A stretch of DNA of 64,000 bases from Negadavirga shengliensis. Its GTDB lineage: Bacteria > Bacteroidota > Bacteroidia > Cytophagales > Cyclobacteriaceae. A program made the translations under genes and the position numbers. The notes below the pieces were generated by a model. That model ran no database searches. It had not been told where the DNA came from and saw only the letters and a program-made list of their open reading frames with translations. The stretch is from assembly GCF_042652345.1 (NCBI RefSeq), contig NZ_JBHSJJ010000011.1:114779-178778 (forward strand), given 5' to 3'. Numbering within the stretch: position 1 is the stretch's first letter; every line of letters starts with the position of its first letter. This document shows, piece by piece, positions 52,598 to 62,489 of the stretch.

Positions 52598-55500
52598 ATG
52601 AACACAATTTTATCCAAACTAATCTTGTGCTGTGCATTATTAGTATCAGGACTCCAAGCAGAAGCGGCAAACTATTACTTTTCCAACGAAACCGGCGATG
52701 ACTCCAGGAGTGCCTCCCAGGCACAGAACCCCAGCACTCCCTGGAAGTCCATCAACAAGCTCAATGCGGTATTTTCCACCCTCAAACCGGGGGATGCGGT
52801 GTTATTTCGTAGAGGAGAGACTTTCTATGGAACGATACATATTAATGCGTCGGGATCAAGTGGGAACCCCATTAAAATTGGCGCGTATGGCAGTGGAAGC
52901 AAGCCGATAATCACCTCGCTGGAAGAAATAAAAGGATGGAAATCAATCGGTAATGGGATATATGAGAGTACAAATAGTTATTCGCCATCAGAGGTAAGTG
53001 TGGTACTTTTGGATGACAAAATCCAAGAAAAAGGCCGGTATCCTAACAGGGATGCGGCCAACGGAGGCTACCTTACTATTGATTCTAATTCGGGCAACAG
53101 TGCGGTAACAAGTAAGGACCTCCCGTCTTCCCCAAGTTTTTCCGGGGGAGAGGTTGTCATCAGGAAAATTCAGTGGATAATAGACAGGCATCCTATATCT
53201 TCCCATTCAGGGAACACCATTAACTATGCGGGGTCCGGACCGTTTTCTCCTTCAAAAGGCTATGGCTTTTTTATTCAGGGACATTTGGGAACACTCGACC
53301 GGTTTGGGGAGTGGTTTTATAGTAAGGCTTCCAAGAAGCTCAACGTGTTCTTTGGATCCAGTGGGCCTGGCGCAAACAAGGTTTTCATGAGTACTGCTGA
53401 TCATTTGTTAACAAAATCCTACAATGCAAGCCATATATTGATTGAAAATATAAATTTCAGGGGATCCAATAAGGATGCGCTTCATCTGGCCGGAGGGGAC
53501 GGATTTAAAATTATAAATACCGATATCAATTATGCCGGTGAAAATGGAGTGATAGCCATGAGCGTCACCCGTCTTGAAATAGATAATTGTAATGTTTCCT
53601 ATTCGCTAAATAACGGTATTTATTTAAGGTATGGAAATGTCGGAGCAAAAGTTACCAACAGTAAAGTAGAAAACACATTTCCCTTTCAGGGGGGAGCCCA
53701 AAACGGAGACAATAACGGAGTAGGTATTTTTACGCGTTCGGATAATGCATTGGTAGAAAACAATATCGTTCGGAACACAGGATTTAATGGTATCTTCTTC
53801 ATGGGAAATGAAACCATTATAAAAAACAATCTTGTAGATGGCTACTGTTTGTTAAAAAATGATGGAGGGGGTATATACTCATTTGGAGGTAACACCAGTG
53901 GAAAATTTAGGAAAGTCGAAAACAATATTATTCTGAATGGTAGAGCCACAAATCACGGCACCCCACGGGCTGAATTATTCAGTTCCAAGCCTCATTCCAG
54001 TGGTATTTTCCTGGATGACAACGTCGATGGTGTTGATATCATAAACAACACCATCGCACACACAGAATACAGCGGAATCAAAATAGCCAATGCGAAAAAT
54101 ATCAACGTAAGGAACAACCTTTTCTATGACACTGACTCTCATGTACTATTAGGGAACAGCAATAATGGCGGAGACACCCGGAATATCAGTCTAAAAAACA
54201 ACGTATATTTCTCAAAACATCCTGACCAGATGGCTTACACTTTTAGGTCAAATCAGAAAGACATTCCAGATATAGGAAGCTTCGACAACAATCACTTTGT
54301 ACGGCCCTTGGGGGACAATCACTCAATTTATTTGAGATATGGCGATAGTGGAAGCAGCCAAGTAGAGAAATATCTGGATCTTAAACGTTGGCAAAAATCC
54401 TACAACAAAGATGTGAACTCCAAGACTTTGCCAAGCCCGGTTTCCCCATTTGAAGTAACGGAACTAATTGGGAAATCCCTTTATGAAAATATTAATTTTC
54501 TGCGCAACATTACAGGTTTTTGGTGTAATGATTGTCAATCATCCTGGGTCACCGGAAAATTAAATGGGGGGTCTTTGAAAGTTGAAAGCCCCTCCTATTC
54601 ATCAGCAGCTGTATCTGTTGGATCGGTAAACAAGGACAAAAATTACGTATTAAAATTTAAAGCCGTTGCGAGTAAACAAGGCACATTGAGGGTTTTTCTG
54701 CGACACACTGGCTCCCCATGGCAACAGGTTTCTCCAAGTACAACTTTAAATATATCCACAAGCGCAAAAGAATACTCCGTGCTGATTCAGCCCTATACGA
54801 ATGTTGAAAAACCGGCGGTAATGTTGGTTTCGGATGAGGGAAACTGGACATATTGGATAGATGATTTTGAACTGAAAGAAGCAAAGGTTAACATCACTAA
54901 ACCCGAAGAAGTGTTTCTATTTGAATATAACCATTCAAAATCACCTAAAACCGTCTCATTGGATGGCAATTATGTAGATGGCAGGAACAAGCCTTATTCA
55001 GGAAAAATAGAAATCCCTCCCTACTCCTCTGTATTATTAATTAAAACATCGGGAAAAATAGAATCTGAATCAGCGAAAAATTCCTTAAGTGATGAAGGCA
55101 TATTCATTAATGTGGGAGGTACAAACCAAGTTTCCCATGAAGGAGTCAATTTTGTTTCCGACACCGGCACAGGATATTTTTCATCCAATTCAAACAATAG
55201 TGAAAACAATAACTTAAGTAGCAGCCCCCTTTTCCAGACCTACAGATTTGCCAATACCCTCACCTATAAGATTCCCGTGCCGAATGGGAATTACAAGGTA
55301 ATTACATATCACAAGGAAAGTTATTTTGGCACCGGGGGCAGAACTGCCAAAAAAGGACAAAGGGTTTTCGATATTCTTATAGAAAACAAAACCGTAAAAA
55401 AGGGCTTGGATATGTTTGTGGAAAACCAAAATAAAGAGACGACTTTGGCCTTCGAAAATATCCAGGTACGTGATGGCGAAATGGAAATTAAACTTGTAGC

Positions 55501-56386
55501 GTCTGCCAACAATGCCACTTTATCAGGAATAGCCGTCATCCCGTTGGATAACAATACTATTTCTGAAAAATCAAGTTCAACGTCAATATTCATCAATGCA
55601 GGAAGCAATGAAACAGCCACATTTAAGGGCATATCTTTTCAGTCGGATACGGATAACAATTTTTATTCCAATTCAAATTATATATCTTATCCGAATGCCA
55701 GTTCAGAAAAAATCTTCCAATCGCATCGATTTGCCAACGAACTAAAATATGCTATACCTGTTCCAAACGGAACATATACCGTAATAACCTACCACAATGA
55801 AACTTATTTCGGAAAAAGGATATCAGACACAGGCCCTGGCAGAAGAGTTTTCGACATTTTCATTGAAGGTGAACGGGTAAAAACCAAACTGGACTTATAT
55901 AGGGAGTCTGGAAACAAGCCCATTGCATTGGAATTCACGGATGTAAAAGTGGCCGATGGAAAAATGAACATTGACATGGTCGCTTCTGCAAACAATGCCA
56001 CGATTTCAGGTATTGCGATCATAGATAGTTCCAATAAAATCCTGGCAAGCTCCGCCAACTTAAGAGAAATCATTGAAGAGGATAGCTCGGATGATCCAGA
56101 AATAAATGAAGTAACCCCTTTTGGACAGTTACAAGACTTCACGATCTATCCAAATCCCGCAAGTGAAATCGCAACCGTTAAAATCCAAAAGGACATAGGA
56201 AAATTCACGCTATTTATTCACAATGCAAGCGGGCAAATGATACAATATCACGATTCAAATACGATCTACGATGGTAACGGAGAATACAAATTCCATGTCA
56301 ACCAATTACAAAAAGGGATCTACATCATAACAATATCGCCTGAAAAAGGGGGCATTGAAAGGTTAAAACTTATGGTAAATCCATAA
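52598..56386 (+). CDS. Secreted parallel beta-helix protein with two malectin-like domains and a T9SS tail
   Basis: 1262 residues. A signal peptide (LCCALLVSGLQAEA) leads to a mature N terminus NYYFSNETGDDSRSASQA. Residues about 60-560 form a right-handed parallel beta-helix with NNGIYLRYGN- and NGIFFMGNE-type turns, typical of polysaccharide lyases and related glycan-degrading enzymes. Two malectin-like modules follow (about 830-980 and 995-1145; each with IFINVGG/IFINAGS, a FANxLxYxIPVPNG strand and LVASANNATLSGIA). The last about 80 residues (FTIYPNPASE ... LKLMVNP) are the T9SS sorting domain. Catalytic residues are not obvious, so I call it a carbohydrate-active or binding protein without substrate. 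Confidence 0.85.
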   Translation: MNTILSKLILCCALLVSGLQAEAANYYFSNETGDDSRSASQAQNPSTPWKSINKLNAVFSTLKPGDAVLFRRGETFYGTIHINASGSSGNPIKIGAYGSGSKPIITSLEEIKGWKSIGNGIYESTNSYSPSEVSVVLLDDKIQEKGRYPNRDAANGGYLTIDSNSGNSAVTSKDLPSSPSFSGGEVVIRKIQWIIDRHPISSHSGNTINYAGSGPFSPSKGYGFFIQGHLGTLDRFGEWFYSKASKKLNVFFGSSGPGANKVFMSTADHLLTKSYNASHILIENINFRGSNKDALHLAGGDGFKIINTDINYAGENGVIAMSVTRLEIDNCNVSYSLNNGIYLRYGNVGAKVTNSKVENTFPFQGGAQNGDNNGVGIFTRSDNALVENNIVRNTGFNGIFFMGNETIIKNNLVDGYCLLKNDGGGIYSFGGNTSGKFRKVENNIILNGRATNHGTPRAELFSSKPHSSGIFLDDNVDGVDIINNTIAHTEYSGIKIANAKNINVRNNLFYDTDSHVLLGNSNNGGDTRNISLKNNVYFSKHPDQMAYTFRSNQKDIPDIGSFDNNHFVRPLGDNHSIYLRYGDSGSSQVEKYLDLKRWQKSYNKDVNSKTLPSPVSPFEVTELIGKSLYENINFLRNITGFWCNDCQSSWVTGKLNGGSLKVESPSYSSAAVSVGSVNKDKNYVLKFKAVASKQGTLRVFLRHTGSPWQQVSPSTTLNISTSAKEYSVLIQPYTNVEKPAVMLVSDEGNWTYWIDDFELKEAKVNITKPEEVFLFEYNHSKSPKTVSLDGNYVDGRNKPYSGKIEIPPYSSVLLIKTSGKIESESAKNSLSDEGIFINVGGTNQVSHEGVNFVSDTGTGYFSSNSNNSENNNLSSSPLFQTYRFANTLTYKIPVPNGNYKVITYHKESYFGTGGRTAKKGQRVFDILIENKTVKKGLDMFVENQNKETTLAFENIQVRDGEMEIKLVASANNATLSGIAVIPLDNNTISEKSSSTSIFINAGSNETATFKGISFQSDTDNNFYSNSNYISYPNASSEKIFQSHRFANELKYAIPVPNGTYTVITYHNETYFGKRISDTGPGRRVFDIFIEGERVKTKLDLYRESGNKPIALEFTDVKVADGKMNIDMVASANNATISGIAIIDSSNKILASSANLREIIEEDSSDDPEINEVTPFGQLQDFTIYPNPASEIATVKIQKDIGKFTLFIHNASGQMIQYHDSNTIYDGNGEYKFHVNQLQKGIYIITISPEKGGIERLKLMVNP

Positions 56387-56446
56387 ACCATTAAACTCCA
56401 AGATCAAAAAACCCGTAATAGAATATTATGGGTTTTTTGATTTTAC

Positions 56447-58936
56447 ATGAATATGAAACAACCAAACGTCTCAGCTCTCAACATAACGATGTATTTTCAT
56501 TTCCATTTCCACCTTATTTGCAAGGTACTTTTGTCCCTTGTTTTTTGGGCCACCTTCACCACAACTGCTTCGTCCGCAACATATTATTTTTCGGATCGGG
56601 AGGGAGATGATTCCAGATCAGCGATTGAAGCCAGAAATCCGGAAACGCCGTGGAAAACTTTAGATAAACTTAATTCAATATTAGTAAATCTAGGAGGAGG
56701 AGATACAGTATTGCTAAAAAGCAATGAAGTTTTTGATGGTATGTTAATATTAAAGGGAGGAGGTACGCTAACGCGACCGATAGTAATAAGTTCATATGGT
56801 TCCGGTGAGCCCCCTATAGTTTCAGGATGGACCACTTTAAGCAAATGGACTCATGTAGGAAACGGGATATACTGTAATAAACTGGACGAGTTAAAGCATA
56901 AAACTCATCTTTTAATTATAAACGGGAAAATCCATGAACTTGGTAGATTTCCCAATGAAGATTATATCGAATATGAAGCAATATCCGAAAATGAAATTAA
57001 CCCACTTAGTAGTAGCTTGGGTCACGAATGGAAAAATGCTTCAATTGCAATTCGCAAAAATGAATGGGTGATAGACACCCATCAAATAATCTCACTTGAA
57101 AATAATAAAATCACATACAAAGCTGATAACAGTTACTTTCCTTCTAACGGGTATGGATTCTTTCTTCAAGACCATATAAAAACCCTGGATCGATTTGGAG
57201 AATGGTTTCATGACGAAAAAGACGGTAAAATTTTTGTCTACTTTGGTGACAAAGCCCCCAATTCCTATGACATCAAAGTTAGTTCGCAAAACAACTTGTT
57301 AATCAATACTCCAAAAACACGGAATATAAAAATTGAAAAAATAAAATTTTCCGGCTCAAACAAAACTTCTATTCAACTTATTGAAGCGGAAAATATTGAA
57401 ATTAAAAATTGTTCAATTGATTTTTCAGGGGAGAATGCGATAACAGCCATGACCGTTCCCAATATAAAAATAACAAACAATCAAATAGACAACATTCTTA
57501 ATAGCGGTATATACCTGAGGTATGGTGTACCAAACGCCAATGTAAGCTATAATAACATTCAAAATGTTCACCTATTTCACGGAATGGGCCAAAATGGTGA
57601 TGGAAATGGAATGGGAATTTTTTGTAGATCCGATGGAGGAATAATTTACCGTAATAAATTAAAGAATATTGGCTATTCAGGAATAACTTTTAACGGGAAT
57701 AATGTAGAAGTATCTGAAAATATTGTGAAAAATTTTTGCTTAGTTAAAAACGACGGCGGAGGGATATATACTTTTGAAGGTAAACAAAATAAAAATTATA
57801 GCCAGAGAATTATCTCGAACAATATAATACTTAACGGAATCGGAACTAGATTAGGAAATCGTTATTCCTCCAAATTAACCCATCCTCAAGCTGATGGAAT
57901 ATATATTGATGATAATGCTTCAAATATTCTTATCAAGGGCAATACTGTTTTCAACGTATCCAGGAGTTCAATAAATCTCCATAATGCCAGGAATATATCT
58001 ATAATCGACAACCTAGTAATTAACGGCACCAACCAATTAAACGCTTCACATGACCAGTTAGCTGATCCTGTAAGAAATATCCATATTGAAGGCAATCGAT
58101 TTTGTGCATTATCAGAATATCAAAAAATATTAAAAATTTCATCAATAAAAGATGACATACCTGATATGGTTAAACTTAAGAACAATATGTATGTCTATCC
58201 GGAGAACCAAGATCACATATTCGAAATCAATTACAGACAAAAACCCACGAAAACACGAAATTATAATACACAAAACTGGAAATACTCGGGATTAAAAGAT
58301 GAAAATCATTCTGTATTCAGAATGCCAACATCCCCGGCACTTAACTCTTTAAAAAGTTATAAGAAGACTTTAGATAACAACCATCTTTTCAAAATCGCTA
58401 GTTGTTTAAATGATGAGTGTAAAATTGAAAAAATTTCAACTGCGAATAACAACATAATCAATTTCAACACTACTGGTTACTTATCAGGAATAAAAATGGA
58501 TATTGGCAAAATAGACCCCAATAAGTCATATCTTTTAAAATTCCATGCTTCAAGTAAAACCCCTACTACTTTAAATATTTATTTAAGGCATACTGGCCAT
58601 CCATGGCAAATGATCTCCAGAACTCAAATTTTATCCGTCCAAAGCACATTGTCTCCATATGAAGAAATGTTTGTTTTTCCTGAAAACGCAGATAATGGAT
58701 CTATTTTAATAAAAACCGAGGAACCGGTAGATAATCTTGCACTTCAAGACTTGGAGTGGGGAGAAATCGAAATAAATGAAACACAGCCTGATTTTTTATT
58801 TGACTACAACGAAAGTGACCGAGAAAAAGAATTAATTCTGTCATCTGAATGGTATGATACGCAAGGAAACATTATTTCAGGAAAAATTGTGATGAAACCA
58901 TATTCTTCGATTATCCTTTTTTCACCTAAGCCGTAA
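56447..58936 (+). CDS. Secreted parallel beta-helix protein, paralogue without T9SS tail
   Basis: 829 residues. It is clearly a duplicate of the previous gene up to about its residue 770: ATYYFSDREGDDSRSA matches NYYFSNETGDDSRSA, DRFGEWFHDEKDGKIFVYFG matches the corresponding region, and NDGGGIYTFEGK and IYLRYG recur. The malectin-like modules and the T9SS tail are absent, and the protein ends with a short beta-rich domain. The start is uncertain; a signal sequence (LICKVLLSLVFWATF) begins near residue 27. It is AT-richer than its neighbour. Without a T9SS tail it is probably periplasmic or reaches the surface by another route. Confidence 0.8.
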   Translation: MNMKQPNVSALNITMYFHFHFHLICKVLLSLVFWATFTTTASSATYYFSDREGDDSRSAIEARNPETPWKTLDKLNSILVNLGGGDTVLLKSNEVFDGMLILKGGGTLTRPIVISSYGSGEPPIVSGWTTLSKWTHVGNGIYCNKLDELKHKTHLLIINGKIHELGRFPNEDYIEYEAISENEINPLSSSLGHEWKNASIAIRKNEWVIDTHQIISLENNKITYKADNSYFPSNGYGFFLQDHIKTLDRFGEWFHDEKDGKIFVYFGDKAPNSYDIKVSSQNNLLINTPKTRNIKIEKIKFSGSNKTSIQLIEAENIEIKNCSIDFSGENAITAMTVPNIKITNNQIDNILNSGIYLRYGVPNANVSYNNIQNVHLFHGMGQNGDGNGMGIFCRSDGGIIYRNKLKNIGYSGITFNGNNVEVSENIVKNFCLVKNDGGGIYTFEGKQNKNYSQRIISNNIILNGIGTRLGNRYSSKLTHPQADGIYIDDNASNILIKGNTVFNVSRSSINLHNARNISIIDNLVINGTNQLNASHDQLADPVRNIHIEGNRFCALSEYQKILKISSIKDDIPDMVKLKNNMYVYPENQDHIFEINYRQKPTKTRNYNTQNWKYSGLKDENHSVFRMPTSPALNSLKSYKKTLDNNHLFKIASCLNDECKIEKISTANNNIINFNTTGYLSGIKMDIGKIDPNKSYLLKFHASSKTPTTLNIYLRHTGHPWQMISRTQILSVQSTLSPYEEMFVFPENADNGSILIKTEEPVDNLALQDLEWGEIEINETQPDFLFDYNESDREKELILSSEWYDTQGNIISGKIVMKPYSSIILFSPKP

Positions 58937-59447
58937 TCTCTGTTTTACATTTACCCGTCTGGCGTCCCAAAAGTATCCAACACGCTGTCCGAACTTTTTC
59001 AGTCTATTTAGCTTACGCCATAAAATCAAAAACACTTAAGATATTAGGAAATTCAAACGGACAATGCTATATTGATAACATTATTGATTGATCAAAATAT
59101 GTTTTATATTTTTATTTATAAAGGCAAAGGGCATAATTATCCTTTTTTTATTTTCCACTGTTTTAACATCATAACAGTGGAAATTGAATCTTATTCATTT
59201 GAATCCCCATTGTGCCACTTACTGAAAAAAAATGACTCCCAAACCATATAAATATGAACATTTCATTACAAACTTTCGATGAGACATTTGACGGCACTTT
59301 TGATAAGGTTTTGGACAGGACGTTCGATACCCAATGCTATTAAGTTAAGAAAAAAACGGGCCATATGGTCAAAAAAAGCCGGTTTCCCTTATGAAAACCG
59401 GCCTGCTTTAAGTAACTTAAAGCCGCGAAACTATACTGACATGAAGG
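58937..59447. other. AT-rich gene-free region upstream of the mobile block
   Basis: No gene is supported. An 11-bp perfect inverted repeat TTTCCACTGTT/AACAGTGGAAA (about 59153-59184) may be a terminator for the beta-helix gene. A second hairpin, GCCGGTTT/AAACCGGC, lies at about 59375-59402 just before the transposase. Confidence 0.6.
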
Positions 59448-60363
59448 TACAAAATACCAGCCAAAACACCACGGACATATCTTGCGGATGTCCGAAAAAA
59501 AATCTTTGAAAAAATACAAGACCCTGAGAATCAGACCATATACTGTTCTGATCCCTCCCATTTTTCCAGAACCTCCCCGCTCGGCTTCCAGACCGTTGTG
59601 CTCTCGGTGCTCCGGCTGTTCAGGGAATCAGCTGAATTTGTTGCTTCGGATGTTCTTTCCCGCATCGGCAGGCAGGCCGTTACCGGCAGTGCCTTCAGCC
59701 AGGCCAGGTACAAGATCGACCCGCTGTTCTTCTCCGATCTCTGTGATATCAGCTCGGAGGCCTACGAAGGTTTTGCCTCAGCCCGGTGGAAGGGATACCG
59801 GATCCTTGCCGGGGACGGCAGCACGCTGAACCTGCCCGCTTCCAAACAGGTCAGGGGACATTTCGGTGTGGACGCCAACAGCCCGAAAAAATCCCTGGCC
59901 AGGATATTCCTTGTTTATGACGTGCATACCGGCTTTACCCTACGGGCAGGGATCGGCAGGATGAGCACGGGTGAAGGGGGCATGCTGGAAGACTGTCTGG
60001 ACAGGATGCCGTCCCGGCCCGATGACCTTCTGGTTCTGGACAGGAACTTCGGCTTTTTCAACACCGTGTCCAGGCTGTCCGCAGAGGGAAGGCCCTTCTG
60101 TATCAGGCTGTCCACCGGTATCACCGATTTTGCAAAAGGCGTGATGGCCGACGGCCGGACCGATTTCATCACCGACTGGGTCCCCAGCAGAAAAGAACGG
60201 GAAACGGCCGGGACTTCGGAAGCGGTGAGGGTGAGGGTGACCAAGGCGGTCCTTGAAACCGGGGAGACGGAACTGCTGGTCAGCAGCCTGACGGATACCG
60301 GCTCATTCAGCAATGAGGACCTTGTGGAACTGTACGGGATGAGATGGGGTGTGGAGGAAGGGA
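59448..60363 (+). pseudogene. IS4 family transposase, interrupted after the catalytic Glu
   Basis: Coding similarity begins near 59448 in the frame of YKIPAKTPRTYLADVRKKIF, with no clean ATG in frame (an ATG-AAGG sits one base off), and runs to 60363. DDE motifs: AGDGSTLNLP (first Asp), VLDRNFGFF (second Asp), and YGMRWGVEE at the end, which is the Y(2)R(3)E motif with the catalytic Glu. The expected C-terminal tail after VEEG is absent; the sequence continues as the left end of the RIT element (frame then reads IYGKKKIM...). The transposase is inactive. IS4 elements move by cut and paste. Confidence 0.88.
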
Positions 60364-60386
60364 TTTATGGAAAGAAAAAGATTATG
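60364..60386 (+). repeat. Left terminal inverted repeat of RIT
   Basis: TTTATGGAAAGAAAAAGATT followed by ATG; the mirror copy is at 63852-63874 with A to G at one position. Inner motifs ACTTTACA (60435-60442) and ACTTTACATAA (60448-60458) are subterminal repeats. Confidence 0.88.
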
Positions 60387-60466
60387 CAAAGTGGTAGTAT
60401 CAAGTATCTTAATAATCAATCTGTTAGTAAGGTTACTTTACAATACCACTTTACATAAACGATTAA

Positions 60467-61492
60467 CTATTTTCCCAGACTTTTTAGCCATTCAAGCAAA
60501 TTGCCATCCTTTTCCCACGATTTTGATTTATCCGCACGGGGGTGTAGATCAACATAGGCCTTTTCAAAAGCCTCCCGCTTTTGCTTTGAATCAGCCCGGG
60601 CATATACATCCGTAGTCTGAACTGAAACATGCCCCAATAGGTCTCTTATGTATACCAGATTGACGCCGGCCTGAAGAAGGTGCATCGCTTTCGAATGGCG
60701 TAAAGAATGACAGCTGATTTTTTCAGGTATTATTGCCGGATTAATTTGGCGTGCCATGACTGCATGGGTGTTCAGTATATATGCCACTCCGGCACGGGTA
60801 AGCCTCTCATTTTTGCTGTTCGAGAACAGCGGGTAGTTATTGGCATGCGGCTCGAATAATTGATTCTCCTGCATGTAGTTTTTCAGAAACACGGTTTGTT
60901 CTTCCTGCAGGGGCACAATCCTGGCTTTTCGCCCTTTGCCAAAGAGCCTTATGGTAATAGGAATGTCCAATCTTACAGATGCCGGGGTAAGGTCTATTAT
61001 CTCCTGCACTCTGGCACCGCTGTCATAAATAAGCGCAAGCAGTGCAAGATTTCGGCGACCACCCGGAGTATTTAAATCCGGTTGTTCAAGAAGAAGCTTT
61101 ATGCCGTCCGCGGTAAGGTAGTTAATGCTCTTTTTCTCCTGTTTCTTCACTTTAATGGACAGGATCTTTTGCCACTCATACATTCTTTCCGGGTTTCTGT
61201 ATTGCATATAATTGAAGAATGATTTAAGGGCGGCAAGCCGGTAATTCCTTGTTGCGTTGGAACAATTCCTATCCTTTTGTAAGAAGCCAAGAAACTCGGA
61301 GACAACCTCCCCTGTTATGCTTTCAAGGGTCAGCCTTTTGGCTTCGGTGCCTTTCCTGTCTTTCATGAAGGTAATAAACTGGACAAAAGTATCCCGGTAA
61401 GCCAAAACGGTATTTGGGCTGTAGTTTCTCTCCCCTGCAAGATATACGGTCAAAAACGCACTAAGGTGCTTAGCAAAGTCAGTGGTTTCCAT
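60467..61492 (-). CDS. ritC: Tyrosine recombinase RitC of the RIT element
   Basis: 341 residues from the ATG at 61492; an ATG at 61588 would add 32 residues and a 110-base overlap. The SAM-like N domain has YLAGERNYSPNTVLAYRD. The catalytic residues of tyrosine recombinases are visible: first Arg in DSGARVQEIIDL, HxLRH in SCHSLRHSKAMH, then LLGHVSVQTTDVYAR with the nucleophile Tyr in VYAR. It is the last gene of the trio and overlaps ritB by 14 bases. It would act with RitA and RitB on the element ends. Confidence 0.92.
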   Translation of the reverse strand: METTDFAKHLSAFLTVYLAGERNYSPNTVLAYRDTFVQFITFMKDRKGTEAKRLTLESITGEVVSEFLGFLQKDRNCSNATRNYRLAALKSFFNYMQYRNPERMYEWQKILSIKVKKQEKKSINYLTADGIKLLLEQPDLNTPGGRRNLALLALIYDSGARVQEIIDLTPASVRLDIPITIRLFGKGRKARIVPLQEEQTVFLKNYMQENQLFEPHANNYPLFSNSKNERLTRAGVAYILNTHAVMARQINPAIIPEKISCHSLRHSKAMHLLQAGVNLVYIRDLLGHVSVQTTDVYARADSKQKREAFEKAYVDLHPRADKSKSWEKDGNLLEWLKSLGK

Positions 61493-62489
61493 CACATGTA
61501 ATGTTGCCGGTTTTAGGAAAAACGTATGCCCCGATGCTTTTTTGGTCTTTGAGAAGATCCGGATACACTTCTGCGGTAAGCCTGACATAACGTTCGGTTG
61601 AACCCAGGGACTTATGCCCCAGAAAAACAGACAACAGGGGCAGGCAATAATACAGATCCATTCCGGACTCGGCCATCTTCACCATGGAATGGACGGCAAA
61701 AGTATGCCGTAAATCATGAACCCGTGGGCCCTTGTGATCTCCCTGATGGGGTATCCCGGATTCCGACAGGACCTTTCTGAACCAGTTGTATACACTTCCT
61801 GACCTGCAGCGGGTACCGATGGGAGAGACGAACAAAAAGCTGTTGGCATCCGGGATTCCGGCTACAGGTAACCTGTTCCTGTAAATTAGATATTGCTCCA
61901 GTACATTTGCCAGCGATAATGATAGCGGGACCAAGCGTTCTTGCCCATTCTTGGCTTTTTTGATATGGATTGTCCGTTTCCCAAGGTCGACATCCCTGTT
62001 TTTTAGGGAAAGTGCCTCGCTGATCCTTAGACCGGTGCCATAAAGAAGGCGGATAACTACCGGTATGATAAACTGTATTGTCGTCATGTGCCCGTCGTAT
62101 AGACGTAGATTGTCACAGGAGTTAAAGATGGCGGCCATCTCCCGGTTTGAGTAGATATACGGCGTAAAGCTGTTCCTGGCGTTGTTGGCCGGCATCATGG
62201 GGACAAAGCTGTCGTATCCAACCTTGCACATAAACCTGCTGAACTGCGATATGGCGGAATATTTCATAGATATGGTGGGGGGCGCATCATTGATCCTTGT
62301 GGCCCTCCATTGGTCCACCTGCTCGCTTGTTATGCCAAGTTCCGTTACTCTTTTGTCCACAAAGAACCTGTCAAGTTCAAGAAAGATCCATTCTGTCCGT
62401 AAGGACACATACCCAAGAGCTTGTTTCATGGCTATAAACCTTTTGAAGTATGGCGCATATATGCTGGAATAATTAAACTTGTCCTTCAT
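61479..62489 (-). CDS. ritB: Tyrosine recombinase RitB of the RIT element
   Basis: 336 residues from the ATG at 62489. The first Arg is in YGTGLRISEALSL, HDLRH in RVHDLRHTFAVHSM, the second His in LGHKSLGSTERYVRLT, with the Tyr nucleophile in ERYVRL. It overlaps ritA by 17 bases and ritC by 14, giving a coupled trio. Members of the RIT group have three different recombinases rather than copies of one, which is also seen here (433/339/373 residues as longest frames). Confidence 0.92.
   Translation of the reverse strand: MKDKFNYSSIYAPYFKRFIAMKQALGYVSLRTEWIFLELDRFFVDKRVTELGITSEQVDQWRATRINDAPPTISMKYSAISQFSRFMCKVGYDSFVPMMPANNARNSFTPYIYSNREMAAIFNSCDNLRLYDGHMTTIQFIIPVVIRLLYGTGLRISEALSLKNRDVDLGKRTIHIKKAKNGQERLVPLSLSLANVLEQYLIYRNRLPVAGIPDANSFLFVSPIGTRCRSGSVYNWFRKVLSESGIPHQGDHKGPRVHDLRHTFAVHSMVKMAESGMDLYYCLPLLSVFLGHKSLGSTERYVRLTAEVYPDLLKDQKSIGAYVFPKTGNITCDGNH

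Noticed and set aside
59279..59509. 76-residue frame upstream of the IS4 fragment
   Set aside because: It overlaps the transposase coding sequence in another frame and has no support of its own.
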